NCBI GenBank assembly: GCA_947177375.1
Contig: CAMWUF010000091.1
Location: 1 to 5,467 of the forward strand
Length of the DNA: 5,467 bases
From: an uncultured Ruminococcus sp.
GTDB lineage: Bacteria; Bacillota; Clostridia; Oscillospirales; Ruminococcaceae
Direction of reading: 5' to 3'
Made by a program: the position numbers and the translations under genes
Shown: piece after piece, positions 5,335 to 5,467 of the stretch
Numbering within the stretch: the stretch's first letter is position 1
Layout: every line of letters begins with the position of its first letter
Notes under the pieces: model-generated
Told to the model about the DNA's origin: nothing
What the model saw: only the letters and a program-made list of their open reading frames with translations
Databases searched by the model: none

Positions 5335-5467
5335 ATAAATTTTTCAGTATTTTTAAAATATTAAATTTTATATTTAATATATGATATTTAATATAATTTT
5401 CAATTTTTAAATTACCATTTTTTACTAATTATTTTGCTAATTTTTTTATTTTTTACCAATTATTTCT
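5335..5467. other. Extremely AT-rich repetitive tract, possible DNA-unwinding region
   Basis: The last 127 bases contain only 12 G or C. The tract has a 9-bp inverted repeat (ATATTAAAT, 5358-5366, and ATTTAATAT, 5372-5380). It also has a 12-bp direct repeat, ATATTTAATATA, at 5370-5381 and 5384-5395. TTTTTTAC(T/C)AATTATTT occurs at 5418-5434 and 5449-5465. No gene is seen. The place upstream of rpmH fits an origin-proximal unwinding region by synteny, but no TTATCCACA-type DnaA box is visible in 4932-5467, so an origin role is only suggested. Confidence 0.4.

Overview
The window holds the conserved rpmH-rnpA-yidD-yidC-jag cluster of a low-GC Gram-positive bacterium, all on the minus strand. 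The AT-rich bases, strong GGAGG-type ribosome binding sites, a YidC with a large extracytoplasmic insertion, and a Jag/KhpB ending in LYGKIEF suggest a clostridial, possibly Ruminococcus-like, genome. The class is fairly secure; the genus is a guess.

Layout in transcription order, from high to low coordinates. (1) 5063-5467 is an AT-rich non-coding stretch with short direct repeats; its last 127 bases are about 9% G+C. In related genomes dnaA and oriC often lie on this side of rpmH, but no canonical DnaA box and no dnaA start are visible. (2) A consensus promoter (TTGACA, 17 bp, TATAAT) with an A-tract upstream element drives a leader of about 95 nt and then rpmH (ribosomal protein L34), which is too short for most ORF lists. 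(3) A perfect hairpin plus T-tract follows six bases after the rpmH stop and probably lowers read-through into rnpA. (4) rnpA (RNase P protein), yidD and yidC (membrane protein insertion) follow at gaps of 35-41 nt. (5) A TnpB-only element of the IS200/IS605 superfamily (IS1341-like) sits between yidC and jag in the same orientation. Its TnpB keeps the RuvC catalytic residues and the zinc finger, and the structured 3' flank looks like an omega (guide) RNA whose guide would be the DNA just upstream of jag. (6) jag/khpB (KH and R3H RNA-binding protein) carries five 24-residue acidic repeats between its Jag_N and KH domains. Its stop overlaps an ATG that runs off the window edge, where mnmE would be expected.

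The host genes join translation (L34), tRNA 5' maturation (RnpA), membrane protein insertion (YidD, YidC) and RNA binding (Jag). The least ordinary parts are the TnpB/omega-RNA insertion inside this core operon, the repeat-expanded Jag linker, the rpmH-rnpA terminator, and the repeat-bearing AT-rich tract upstream of rpmH. I see no clearly new multi-gene system. The nearest candidate is the TnpB and guide RNA cassette, which belongs to a known class.
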